Of a DNA stretch of 64,000 nt, positions 53,831-64,000 are shown piece by piece; positions within the stretch are counted from its first letter, which is position 1, and each line of letters begins with the position of its first letter. The translations under genes were made by a program, and so were the position numbers. The DNA comes from Lineus longissimus. Lineage: Eukaryota > Nemertea > Pilidiophora > Heteronemertea > Lineidae. A model generated the notes under the pieces. It was given only the letters and a program-made list of their open reading frames with translations, had not been told where the DNA came from and searched no databases. The stretch is taken from NCBI RefSeq assembly GCF_910592395.1, contig NC_088323.1, positions 13,503,501-13,567,500 of the forward strand, given 5' to 3'.

Positions 53831-55023
53831 ACCTAATTGATACTGTGTATACCCCTTGCAATATACCCCGTATATAATTACACCTAACAACCATAAATTC
53901 CACACCTCTTCAATGACTTTTGCCTAAATTAATGCTCATCTTTTGTGCTATCGGCTTAATTACTCTATACATTGACACCTGTTGACAGTGGATTTGAGTA
54001 TACTGTATAGACACGTACACCTCAGCACCTATTCCCTAGTAGTAGCTCTTGGTCAAAATACACGATTTTATTCTAACAGAAAAAAATCGCCGTGTACAGT
54101 ACTCGTCATAGGAAACGTTTCCTGAACGTTTAAAGAAATTTCACGCGTTTGTATACCAATTTCTCGACTTTATCTCTGCCGGCCAAGACAAATGTTGTAA
54201 CCAAGTCATCCTCAATATTTTCGTGAGGCAACAATGACATATCATGTCAGTACATAAGATTGTTCGCAATGATGGCTTTCAGTTCAATTGGATATGTTGA
54301 CAGATACGTGAGTGATGTGTTATTTACCGTTGCTTGGATTGCTTTGACGAGATTTTGAAATTCGTCAATTGGAATATGTGATTTGCGCAAAGTTTTCTGA
54401 GGTGCAAGTTTCGTCACACCAATCAGTCTCTCATGAACACCAGCGAACCAGCTGGCCTGCATATTTGATAGCTATTCCTTTCTCAGAAAGTGTGGTTTTG
54501 AAATTGTTCTGTTCCAACAATTTTGTATAGCCGTTTCAACTCGGTGTCGGGGCTTGTAAACGTTTTAGCATTGTCACAGTAAATGAGGCTGGGCAGTGAA
54601 AGCGTTAAGTGAAACGTCTGAAAGCTCATAGAAATGATTCAACAGTTAAGTGTAAGTTGATTTCCTGATGTATGCCTCGCGTGGTGCAACACTTTTTGTG
54701 TCGAGTCCTTTATTCGCACGTAAGTCTATAGCAGTGGACTTGAAAGCTGACAAGTCGTTAATCCGAACGTCTGGCGCGATGGGAGTCAGATATGAACGTC
54801 CAGACACTTTCTTACAAATTACACAATGTCCGATGATTTTTTTAACGGTTGAGCGCATTCCATGTGACCCAGTATTTTTCCCGAAGATAAGCCATGGTGG
54901 ACCATAATTAAGCCGTAGTGTACCACGTTGTGCTTGGCATTCCGGATGATGAGCGTTGTTATGTAGGCATGATTAGGCAGGAGAATTGGGTACTTCCTGT
55001 CTGAGCTGACGTCTGAATTAGTT

Positions 55024-55072
55024 AGCCTCCCGGGGTAGAGAGGGCAGCTTGTGGGTAGAGAGAGCAGCTTGC
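55024..55072. repeat. 20-base minisatellite in BEL linker, first site (unit 1)
   Basis: Two units of 'ggtagagagggcagcttgtg' here, against one unit at 58443-58462 in tandem unit 2. Confidence 0.85.
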
Positions 55073-55223
55073 TCCTTCCTATTTGCTCCAATTTCAAAAA
55101 CGTGTGATGTACTGACGGCGGGAACCAGTGACGTCATCTCATGGAATTCCGTAGTATATTTTGGGAGTGAAGTGAAATTGGTAACTTCCTGTCTGAGCTG
55201 ACGTCTGAATTAGTTAGCCTCCC

Positions 55224-55307
55224 GGGGTAGAGAGGGCAGCTTGTGGGTAGAGAGGGCAGCTTGTGGGTAGAGAGGGCAGCTTGTTGGTAGAGAGGGCAGC
55301 TTGCTCC
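55224..55307. repeat. 20-base minisatellite in BEL linker, second site (unit 1)
   Basis: Four units here, against six at 58615-58732 in tandem unit 2. The block just before it ('cctgtctgagctgacgtctg') is itself repeated at 54987, so the whole linker has been duplicated locally. Confidence 0.85.
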
Positions 55308-56309
55308 TCCCTATTTGCTCCATCCTCCACGTAATCCTTAACCTTTAATAGTGTTCGTTTTGAAGATTCGTAATCCATTTTTCCTCCGCGTTGCCATGCA
55401 GGTCTCTGTAGCCATGATGAATCCTTCAGTTTCTGATGTATCGCACGACCTGACAAGATGTCGGCAGCGTTTTCATTGGTTGACACATGATGCCAAGAAG
55501 CCACGTCTGAATTCTGACGTATTGTTTGCATGCGGTTATGTACAAACTGCTTCATTTTTTTATTGGATCGGAGCCAATAAAGTGCTATCTCCGAGTCTGT
55601 GCATTATATCGCTTGGATTGTTGCATACTGAGTGCTGTAGGCATTTCGCAAAGTCTTTGCATAATTTACTCCTAAGACCATGGCCATCAGTTCCAGCTAA
55701 GGGACTGTAAGATTCGCATTCTTCTCCGAGATGACTTTGTTTTTCGAGCCGATGAGGGCAACTTCATTGTTCTGTTTGGCATAAGCGATTGAGCCAATGG
55801 CGGTGGTAGGACATGCGTCACAGAATATTACCATTTGTAACGGTTTGCTGGTGTCACATCCAAACCAGCATGAAATAGATAGCATGTGCGTGAGAGAAAG
55901 GGAATCCTGTTTAATGGTTTCCCACTTTTGACTTTCGGTAATTGTAAATCCTGCAGCTCAAGATTCAAGGCTGACTACGAGGTTTTCTATTAACTGCCAC
56001 TTGATGTGTCCTTTATTCTCGAACATCATAGTAGTACAGCAACAAGTGCCGTAAAAAACTGCAATTACAGAACAAGGAAAAGTCTTACATTTTGGCATAA
56101 AGTGAGAAGCTATAGCATCTTGAGGTTACAGATGACTCATGTAGATATTCAAGTATCCAAACATATCCTATACAGTGCTGCCATCTGGACTAAGCTAGAC
56201 GAATTACATGTGGCTGGCTCTGTGATTTCACAGGCTCTAAAATAGCAGAAATCCAAATTAAATGCCACTTGAAACTTAAGGAAGGAAATCTAGCAATGGT
56301 CAAGATCAT

Positions 56310-57244
56310 TCCTGTTTCGCCGATTCCAATGTATTGCTAACCTCCCTACAGACGTAGGAATATGAACCGTCCCTTACTATAGTGTTCAAGGTTATCATTA
56401 AGAATAAAGTCTGAAATAATGGATTGAGCGACATGTCAATAATTTCAGTATTATTCGGAATAACTTTGGAAAATTATACATAGCTTACATCGGCTTATGT
56501 TTTAGCTTATTTTAAAAGGCAAAAAATAAAATAGTAAGAAAGTTTTACCCTTTCATTAGATTTGAGAAAGGTTTCTTAGGCCTGCATTTTATATTGTGGA
56601 TTCTCTTTCTTTTGTCTTAGTCAGTAACTGGCTTCGTAATAGAAAGAATACCTATAGCTACATTGTTCTTTAATATGACATGGGTTTTACGGCTGATTTT
56701 TATAAAATGATTATGAGAATGTACAGTATTATGTATTTTTATCAAAAACTCATGAATTCCTGTTTTTATAAAATAAGCGACTGCTTTACTCTACTTAATC
56801 TATTAGTTTTTACTGTGTGTCAGTATAATCATATGGTCAAATAAGTCCCGGACTGTCCCCGCTTTCAAGGTGACTCTTTCAAAACGGTCATGGCATGGTT
56901 TGTTAACAAAGTTGATGACATTTGATTAGTCAAATTGTAATCACATCGTTAACATCATCCAATTGTCCCCTCACATTTTCCCCATAAAATGGACATGCAT
57001 CCCTAAGGTTCCCCCTGGGAGAGTCGATTAATTGCAGGGGTACTGGAAGGTAGGCGAAACAGGAAGTAGGCGAAACAGGAATAGGCCAAACAGGAAAAAG
57101 GCCAAACAGGAAATAGGCCAAACAGGAATAGGCGAAACAGGAACAGGTGGAACAGGAATAGGCGAAACAGGAATAGGCGAAACAGGAATTTTGTAGGCGA
57201 AACAGGAATAGGCGAAACAGGAATAGGCGAAACAGGCATAAACC
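56310..57244. mobile_element. Foldback element type C, copy 3 (truncated by the duplication)
   Basis: Interior and right array match copy 2 almost base for base. Its left array was left behind at the duplication junction. The right end is followed by TAATTGAT, as in copy 2. Confidence 0.85.
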
Positions 57245-57252
57245 TAATTGAT

Positions 57253-59420
57253 ACTGTGTATACCCCTTGCAATTACCCCGTATATAATTACACCTAACAA
57301 CCATAAATTCCACACCTCTTCAATGACTTTTGCCTAAATTAATGCTCATCTTTTGTGCTATCGGCTTAATTACTCTATACAGTGACACCTGTTGACAGTG
57401 GATTTGAGTATACTGTATAGACACGTACACCTCAGCACCTATTCCCAAGTAGTAGCTCTTGGTCAAAATACACGATTTTATTCTAACAGAAAAAAATCGC
57501 CGTGTACAGTACTCGTCATAGGAAACGTTTCCTGAACGTTTAAAGAAATTTCACGCGTTTGTATACCAATTTCTCGACTTTATCTCTGCCGGCCAAGACA
57601 AATGTTGTAACCAAGTCATCCTCAATATTTTCATGAGGCAACAATGACATATCATGTCAGTACATAAGATTGTTCGCAATGATGGCTTTCAGTTCAATTG
57701 GATATGTTGACAGATACGTGAGTGATGTGTTATTTACCGTTGCTTGGATTGCTTTGACGAGATTTTGAAATTCGTCAATTGGAATATGTGATTTGCGCAA
57801 AGTTTTCTGAGGTGCAAGTTTCGTCACACCAATCAGTCTCTCATGAACACCAGCGAACCAGCTGGCCTGCATATTTGATAGCTATTCCTTTCTCAGAAAG
57901 TGTGGTTTTGAAATTGTTCTGTTCCAACAATTTTGTATAGCCGTTTCAACTCGGTGTCGGGGCTTGTAAACGTTTTAGCATTGTCACAGTAAATAAGGCT
58001 GGGCAGTGAAAGCGTTAAGTGAAACGTCTGAAAGCTCATAGAAATGATTCAACAGTTAAGTGTAAGTTGATTTCCTGATGTATGCCTCGCGTGGTGCACC
58101 ACTTTTTGTGTCGAGTCCTTTATTCGCACGTAAGTCTATAGCAGTGGACTTGAAAGCTGACAAGTCGTTAATCCGAACGTCTGGCGCGATGGGAGTCAGA
58201 TATGAACGTCCAGACACTTTCTTACAAATTACACAATGTCCGATGATTTTTTTAACGGTTGAGCGCATTCCATGTGACCCAGAATTTTTCCCGAAGATAA
58301 GCCATGGTGGACCATAATTAAGCCGTAGTGTACCACGTTGTGCTTGGCATTCCGGATGATGAGCGTTGTTATGTAGGCATGATTAGGCAGGAGAATTGGG
58401 TACTTCCTGTCTGAGCTGACGTCTGAATTAGTTAACCTCCCGGGGTAGAGAGGGCAGCTTGCTCCTTCCTATTTGCTCCAATTTCAAAAACGTGTGATGT
58501 ACTGACGGCGGGAACCAGTGACGTCATCTCATGGAATTCCGTAGTATATTTTGGGAGTGAAGTGAAATTGGTAACTTCCTGTCTGAGCTGACGTCTGAAT
58601 TAGTTAGCCTCCCGGGGTAGAGAGGGCAGCTTGTGGGTAGAGAGGGCAGCTTGTGGGTAGAGAGGGCAGCTTGTGGGTAGAGAGGGCAGCTTGTGGGTAG
58701 AGAGGGCAGCTTGTTGGTAGAGAGGGCAGCTTGCTCCTCCCTATTTGCTCCATCCTCCACGTAATCCTTAACCTTTAATTGTGTTCGTTTTGAAGATTCG
58801 TAATCCATTTTTCCTCCGCGTTGCCATGCATGTCTCTGTAGCCATGAGGAATCCTTCAGTTTCTGATGTATCGCACGACCTGACAAGATGTCGGCAGCGT
58901 TTTCATTGGTTGACACATGATGCCAAGAAGCCACGTCTGAATTCTGACGTATTGTTTGCAGGCGGTTATGTACAAACTGCTTCATTTTTTTATTGGATCG
59001 GAGCCAATAAAGTGCTATCTCCGAGTCTGTGCATTATATCGCTTGGATTGTTGCATACTGAGTGCTGTAGGCATTTCGCAAAGTATTTGCATAATTTACT
59101 CCTAAGACCATGGCCATCAGTTCCAGCTAAGGGACTGTAAGATTCGCATTCTTCTCCGAGATGACTTTGTTTTTCGAGCCGATGAGGGCAACTTCATTGT
59201 TCTGTTTGGCATAAGCGATTGAGCCAATGGCGGTGGTAGGACATGCGTCACAGAATATTACCATTTGTAACGTTTTGCTGGTGTCACATCCAAACCAGCA
59301 TGAAATAGATAGCATGTGCGTGAGAGAAAGGGAATCCTGTTTAATGGTTTCCCACTTTTGACTTTCGGTAATTGTAAATCCTGCAGCTCAAGATTCAAGG
59401 CTGACTACGAGGTTTTCTAT
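57253..59420 (-). pseudogene. BEL/Pao family 1 RNase H and integrase, tandem unit 2
   Basis: Same content as 53842-55990: RNase H at 59315-59130, the tether and linker at 58985-58524, integrase zinc part at 58268-58056, post-catalytic part at 57872-57657. The linker reading frame is longer here because of the extra minisatellite units, which translate as repeats of 'LPTSCPLYP'. A few residue changes from unit 1 are visible. Confidence 0.85.
58615..58732. repeat. 20-base minisatellite in BEL linker (unit 2)
   Basis: Six units of 'ggtagagagggcagcttgtg'; see the four-unit counterpart at 55224-55307. Confidence 0.85.
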
Positions 59421-59739
59421 TAACTGCCACTTGATGTGTCCTTTATTCTCGAACATCATAGTAGTACAGCAACAAGTGCCGTAAAAAACTGCAATTACAG
59501 AACAAGGAAAAGTCTTACATTTTGGCATAAAGTGAGAAGCTATAGCATCTTGAGGTTACAGATGACTCATGTAGATATTCAAGTATCAAAACATATCCTA
59601 TACAGTGCTGCCATCTGGACTAAGCTAGGCGAATTACATGTGGCTGGCTCTGTGATTTCACAGGCTCTAAAATAGCATAAATCCAAATTAAATGCCACTT
59701 GAAACTTAAGGAAGGAAATCTAGCAATGGTCAAGATCAT

Positions 59740-60385
59740 TTAGGCCCAGTTTGAATGTTACTGAAACATTATATACATGAGGTAATTTTGAGACCAAAAT
59801 CCTGGCCCAGTAAAGGGAGCGTATCTATAATGTAGGTCAGTCATAAGTTGAAGATGCTTATCATTGGCATCATTAAAACATTGATAATTCAGAAAGGAAA
59901 TAATGCCAGTCAGTCAAGATGTGACTTGAAGGTGCTATAAACAATAAGTAAAGTATTTACCTCGTGATGACTATAAGCTTGAACTGGGAAGTACGAAAAT
60001 CGAAATTAGGTAAGGAGGAAAGTATCGTAACAGAACACTCCTCCTAGCAGCTACATTGGCAAAAGCCCAGACTCCTTTGTTTTAGTGATCAAGTTTAAGC
60101 ATAAGGTTCAATAGACAAGAGATGTTGCACAAAAAAGTGCCGAAATTATCACTCTACAAAAACCCTCTGAAAATATGAAACCTTAGACCGCATTTGCAAT
60201 ACTGAAGGCAATAAAACTTGGAACTAATTTGTAAGTGTAAAGATACACTGAATGACAAAGAAAACATAAGTGAGTGAACAGGCACCTGACTGGAGGTAGA
60301 CTGTAGAGGTAACCTGTGACCATGGTAACAAAATGAAACAAAATATAAGAGCTGCAGCCACAGTAGTTGATAAGAGTTCATCCCA
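59740..60385. other. Insert between BEL RT and RNase H parts, unassigned
   Basis: The BEL thumb ends near 60390 and RNase H resumes near 59420, where the family normally has only a short connection. The sequence between shows no recognised gene, so it is probably an insertion or duplication edge. Confidence 0.45.
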
Positions 60386-61200
60386 GGTTTTATTTCCTCT
60401 CTACAGTTCGTTGACATAAGTCTTAGCAAGGACTGCAAGCGGTGCTACAATACCTAGCGGGTCGAAGATTGACGCGGTCCGAGAGGTTACTTTCCGTTTA
60501 GTAAGTTCTCCTGATGAGGTGAGATCCTTTTCCGCGATTTGGATCTGGTCAGATTTGGTATTCCATTTTGTTCCAAGCACCCCCACGATGTCCGATTTCG
60601 TTTGTAATCCTTCCGCTCTGATTCTTTGATCGAGTGTTTCCGAGTTTGAACTCAATTGGCGCAGATTAAACAAGACTCCTGGAAATAATCCAATGCTACC
60701 TGATCTGATTCGGTTTACATATCCTTGGCGACTTGGGTATCAACTTGACAGATGCTTGTGAACAGTAATAGCTAAGGTGAATGGGCGGGAAACATTTCCA
60801 AATATCACGGTATTACAGTGATTTACACAGAACAAGTTCTTTCGAGACATCATTCTATTTGTGCCAGAGGAATTGAACCCACTTCGTCTCCGATTCTAGT
60901 GACTGTATAGCCAAAAAGGCCCGAGCGATATCTGCAGACAGACCGATCTGTTTGGTCCTGAAGAGCATAAAAAGTTCAGTGAGATCCTGTAACATATTAG
61001 GTCATTCATATAAGCCGCTACTGGCGCTGAAAACGATTCTCAAGGGAGTGGTTTCACTGTGACGAAGTTCGGGAAAAAGAGGCAGGTACATGTAGTGACC
61101 GGTTTCGCCATCATCTGGGTTGTCCTCCGAAATGAAGCCCTTTTCAGTGTTTTCCTGCATTACTTGGGTCAGAGTCTTTCAAATAAAAGACTCTTGCTAT
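60385..61200 (-). pseudogene. BEL/Pao family 1 RT
   Basis: On the minus strand, about 60995-60850 reads 'LSADIARAFLAIQSLESETK' and 'WVQFLWHK', RT palm blocks of BEL. The stretch 60673-60401 reads 'VGVLGTKWNTKSD' and 'ASIFDPLGIVAPLAVLAKTY', the RT thumb. The YxDD region in between (60700-60850) is decayed. A short additional repeat of 'agactctt' occurs near 61165-61210. Confidence 0.8.
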
Positions 61201-61790
61201 TCGAAAGACTCTGCTTGGGAATAGTTAAAGAGGTTTAACTTACGTAGTCTTGCCATGACTTGGCGTAGCCTGGCTTCGCATTCCCTTTTGTTGGTGAGTA
61301 GCTCAGCGTAGTCTGATCTCCATGGTAATGGGACCAAATAGTGTCCATCATTGAACCTGATTTTCTGCATAAAGTCCGATTTAAACTGTTCATCGAAGTT
61401 TTTATCATTCTCATATGTTTGTAGAATAGTGCTGCCTTTGACGAAATCTTGGACTACTCGAATCTCCGGATCGTTATTCTCGATGATATTCTCCTCGTTT
61501 TGGTTGATTTGATCTGCTGATGCGATTACGGAGTGTTCGAATTTGATTGGGAACAACGGCCCTGACACAAAACACCCCAAATTTGAACAATGTACTGTCG
61601 GCCCGTCCCCTTTCACTAATCGCTTCTCTAGGAACTGGAAAGCATGATCACATCCAATCATAATATCCACAGTCGTGAATTCAGCGTCACTGCAGTTATT
61701 TGCTAACTGGCTTTCAATGTCCGCTGTGTGTCTGTACTCCTTACATGTTCTACATCCACGCTGATTGATGGGGTTAGTAGTAGCAACCAT
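61200..61790 (-). pseudogene. BEL/Pao family 1 protease to RT start
   Basis: An open frame of 197 codons reads VDIMIGCDHAFQFLEKRL, 'VKGDGPTVHCSNLGCFVSGP', an acidic/amide-rich spacer, 'GSTILQTYENDKNFDEQF', and 'NDGHYLVPLPWRSDYAEL', the region between protease and RT in BEL polyproteins ('DxLIGxDH...GPxxxxSxLG', 'VxLPW'). The two catalytic-Asp blocks of an active protease are not clearly visible. Similar but interrupted copies are at 35742-36135 and 39639-39765. Confidence 0.8.
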
Positions 61791-61792
61791 TT

Positions 61793-62088
61793 GAGTTGTT
61801 TTGTCGGTTGCTGCGTGATGTCTTTTAACATGTTACCTAGTCAGGCCAGGTGTAGTTTTCTTAGAGTTTTGACCAGATTGTTACGGTGATAGTTTTGTGG
61901 TCAACCTGTTGCCCTGGCCAACTCATGAGTACAAAATATGAGTTGTTTTGATGGATTCGGTTGCTGTGTGATGTCTTTGAACAGTTTGCTTAGACAGGCA
62001 GATTGTAGATTTCTTAGGGTTTTGAGCAGCTTGTGGCGGTGATAGTTTTGTTGTCAATGTGTTGCCCCGGCCAACTAATGAATACAAA
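61793..62088. repeat. Two tandem units of about 147 bases
   Basis: 'gagttgttttg' plus 'gttgctg(c/t)gtgatgtcttt' begins each unit (61793 and 61940), and 'ccaact…atgagtacaaaat' variants end each. Unit identity is moderate. It lies between the gag and protease frames of the BEL element. 62089-62500 holds nothing recognised. Confidence 0.75.
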
Positions 62089-62509
62089 ATAGTTGTCTAG
62101 ACAAAAGGCAGGCCATCACTTCGAAAGAATTTGCAATGGATGATGAATGGTCGACAATATGGAATCTAAACGAGGATGGGCAACCTTGGGACTTCAGAGC
62201 TGGTGACTGATTGCATGGATGGTTGCTGATTGCATGACAACACATAACGTGTACGCGTGGTCTTATTACTTCAGCGATTCCGACCGATGTCATTCTTTGA
62301 AAATCTGCGAATGTAAGATTTCGATTTCAAAGTCGGGGAGGGGTCAGATGATTTGCAGATGTTATCCTGCAATTCCCATTTTACAATCTTGCAATATACA
62401 CATATCTTGAAAAAATTTGAACTGTGGCCTCCGAGGCATTAACACTGACTGATTGTTAATATAGTTAATATAGTTGAGTTTTTCTACTGTGTTCCTGCGA
62501 ATGTATGAA

Positions 62510-63870
62510 TATGTATTTCATCTCTCAATCAACACTCCTACTTTGATTTCGATCGCCTTATTCTGCAAGGCAACATATCCGGTTTCCAACAGAAGTGAGG
62601 AAGGCCTATTGGCAGCGTATTTTTTAGAGTTCATGTTTGTTGTTTTAGATTCCGTGTGATCTTTGATTCTGATTTTCTGTACGTCTGAATACTTTTGAGA
62701 TATGGCGCACATTACTGTGTAACTTGGATTTCCATACTTCTGTTTAAAAGATGCGTGAAAACTGCAGTGGGATTTCTTACCACAAGTGTGACATTTGCTC
62801 TGGTTGCTGCATTCCTTGGCGATGTGAGAGGTTCTGAGGCAGTTATTGCAAAGGCGTTTGTTGAAAACGGCACTGTATCAGTCAGCTGGCGATATCGTAA
62901 ACTCAAAACAAGAATGACCGGAGTTACAGAACTGACACTTCTTGGGTCTGGCGGGAACACTTACAAATGAATCCACTGAAACTTTATTTCCGTTCTGGCT
63001 TGTATTTCGAATTTGCATACTTTTCCTATGAGTATCTGAATGTGAAGGAGCATCCGCGCGTTCTCCGACGTTCTCAAGCTTTCTGCCAATGAATTAATGA
63101 ATCGCTTGAAGTCAAAGGCATCCTGTTGTCCCGAAGTTCCCATCTTTTCCCGGCAGAATTTTGGTAGTTTCTTTTTAATGATTGGTAAGATAAAGGGAGC
63201 GCATTGGTAGACATCAACGTTGAGGTTTTCAAGGGACCGTATGTCTCATCATTACTCGGTTGTGGAATGCCCGGAGAGCATTATTATGCCCTGCTGGGCC
63301 TGGCATTTCCAAGAGGTTATTCACAAGTGATCGAATGATTTTTCGGTGTTGTCCGAAGCGTTCTTTCAGGATTTTTACCAGTACTTTCAAGTTGAAGACC
63401 AGCAACGGCGTCTGTCGCTGTGCCCGTTAACTGTCCCTTGATGTAATTGCATTTCATGCGTAGTTTGCACGGAGAACATGCCGCTTCAATAGTGTCCCTA
63501 AAATATTTCGATGATGTGCACGTCCCATCGAATGTTGGTAATTTCAACTTTGGCAGTTGGAATAAACGCTTCCTTTGGGTAAGGTTCGGGTGCATATATG
63601 TGGGGTGGATAAGAGGCTTCCGATAATTGACCCAGCTCGGCCATATCAGAGTCAGGCAAGTAGGGAACGTTTGGTTTCAACATCAAAGCCACCTCCCATT
63701 CCGAAAGACGCATTTTGGGACAGCGCTCTCTTGGGTCACCCGTTGACCCAAGCGAATTCCACACATTAACTGGAACTTCTTCGATCACCTGAAGATAGCC
63801 ATTACAAATGCTCCGATTTAGAACAACCGCCAAATTCAAATTCACTGGGTAGCATAAGGTTTCAGTTGTC
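62510..63870 (-). pseudogene. BEL/Pao family 1 gag, copy at 62-63 kb
   Basis: On the minus strand, 63595-63400 reads 'QLPKLKLPTFDGTCTS' and 'KGQLTGTATDAVAGLQ', the gag core. A degraded stretch follows. At 62930-62760 are the zinc motifs CQFCNSGHSC, CNNCLRTSHIAKEC (CX2CX4HX4C) and CHTCGKKSHCSFH, then a run to 62520. One in-frame stop lies between the first two zinc motifs. Upstream, 63700-63600 reads 'DSDMAELGQLSEASYPPH', a leader region also at 24090-24360. With 57253-61790 this gives the gag-PR-RT-RH-IN order of one BEL element on the minus strand. Confidence 0.8.
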
Positions 63871-64000
63871 ATCTAATGAGATATTCATATTTTGTCAATT
63901 TTGACCGACTACAACGACTTTTTTAGCAAATTTAATTTCACGTTTGGGGTAAAAAACAAAAATCGTAGGAAAAAATTAAAAATAAATCTTGTCGTTTGTG
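63860..64000. repeat. BEL 5' flank block, cut by the window end
   Basis: Matches 24590-24720 ('gaccgactacaacgac' and 'cttgtcgtttgtg'). See 24365-24882. Confidence 0.5.

Larger units (their letters stand above)
52753..53833. mobile_element. Foldback element type C, copy 2
   Basis: A perfect 8-base duplication TAATTGAT (52745-52752 and 53834-53841) brackets it, and the empty site is present in BEL copy 18220-18240. Ends are GGTGTATTCCTG and, inverted, GGTTTATGCCTG. The left array (52755-52918) and right array (53638-53830) consist of the 15-mer around 'ggcgaaacagg', with variants ggccaaacagg and ggcggaacagg. The interior of about 720 bases is non-coding. Confidence 0.9.
53842..55990 (-). pseudogene. 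BEL/Pao family 1 RNase H and integrase, tandem unit 1
   Basis: On the minus strand, in order: 55885-55700 is RNase H (LQMVIFCDACPTTAIGSIAY, with the catalytic-type Asp). At 55600-55330 are 'SEIALYWLRSNKK' and 'MKQFVHNRMQTIRQNSDVAS' with 'ADILSGRAI'. Then comes a minisatellite-disrupted linker. At 55010-54820 is 'YPILLPNHAYITTLIIRNAK'. At 54858-54646 are 'KKIIGHCVICKKVSG' (the integrase zinc part) and 'STAIDLRANKG'. At 54462-54247 is the post-catalytic part (WFAGVHERLIGVTKLAPQK). Frameshifts and stops separate all of these. It continues to the DUF5641 end at 52752 across the foldback. Confidence 0.85.
52906..56309. repeat. Tandem segmental duplication, unit 1
   Basis: Unit 1 runs from the last left-array unit of the foldback (cctgtttcgccgattccaat) to 'caagatcatt' at about 56309. 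Unit 2 repeats the same sequence from 56310 to about 59739. Reading them side by side shows only scattered single-base differences and changes in a minisatellite, so the duplication is recent or is an assembly artefact of two haplotypes. Confidence 0.9.
56310..59739. repeat. Tandem segmental duplication, unit 2
   Basis: Second unit of the duplication described at 52906-56309. It starts inside the left array of the foldback, so the foldback copy here (56310-57244, followed by TAATTGAT) has only one left unit. Confidence 0.9.

Noticed and set aside
55024-55307. 20-base repeats considered as a CRISPR or regulatory array
   Set aside because: Units are head to tail without spacers and vary in number between duplicates, so this is a minisatellite.

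Overview
This window is animal nuclear DNA in which transposable elements and their duplicated remains account for almost everything I can recognise. No intact ordinary host gene was found. Introns with GT/AG ends, 99-base ankyrin-repeat exons, BEL/Pao, Gypsy, DIRS and CR1-like retroelements, and Tigger and PIF/Harbinger transposons point to a marine invertebrate (amphioxus, hemichordate, echinoderm or mollusc-like). I cannot name the species. No bacterial or viral genome, rRNA gene, tRNA gene or CRISPR array was seen.

Layout, left to right. 0-6 kb: part of a short DNA transposon, a LINE tail, a cysteine-rich protein remnant of unknown family ('family U'), a BEL/Pao pol relic and a Gypsy gag relic. 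6.5-9.7 kb: a complete but decayed Tigger/pogo element with terminal inverted repeats and four exons. 9.9-11.7 kb: a LINE fragment and an 'AGCTCACC' repeat element. 11.8-14.3 kb: an ankyrin/coiled-coil gene remnant whose second copy lies at 42.1-44.3 kb. 14.6-18.5 kb: DIRS RT and gag joined to the end of a BEL integrase, an arrangement repeated at 48.6-52.7 kb. 18.7-20.6 kb: a CR1-like LINE. 21.3-24.4 kb: BEL gag with LINE endonuclease debris. 24.9-26.8 kb: two young-looking non-coding elements side by side. 27-33 kb: LINE, ankyrin and unassigned debris. 33-39.8 kb: a BEL element carrying a foldback element and a second BEL inserted in its protease region. 39.8-45 kb: second copies of Gypsy gag, family U and the ankyrin/coiled-coil segment. 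45-47.6 kb: a foldback element and a PIF/Harbinger transposase. 48.6-64 kb: DIRS/BEL composite, two foldback elements, a 3.4 kb tandem duplication, and the 5' half of a BEL element.

The most interesting system is a set of 'foldback' elements. They end in inverted arrays of a 14-16 base minisatellite, and three insertions are bounded by perfect 8-base target duplications. Two of them (33664-34637 and 50128-52149) share outer terminal sequences but carry different minisatellite units; a third type (45025-45809, 52753-53833 and 56310-57244) has related ends and a 15-base unit. They resemble the sea urchin TU and Drosophila FB classes, and no coding sequence was seen in them.

The genes do not form a pathway: they are parts of independent mobile elements that inserted into one another and were then copied in blocks. 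Comparing the copies dates events: the 24883-26319 element (two identical 444-base ends) and the 52.9-59.7 kb tandem duplication look recent, whereas most coding relics carry stops and frameshifts.
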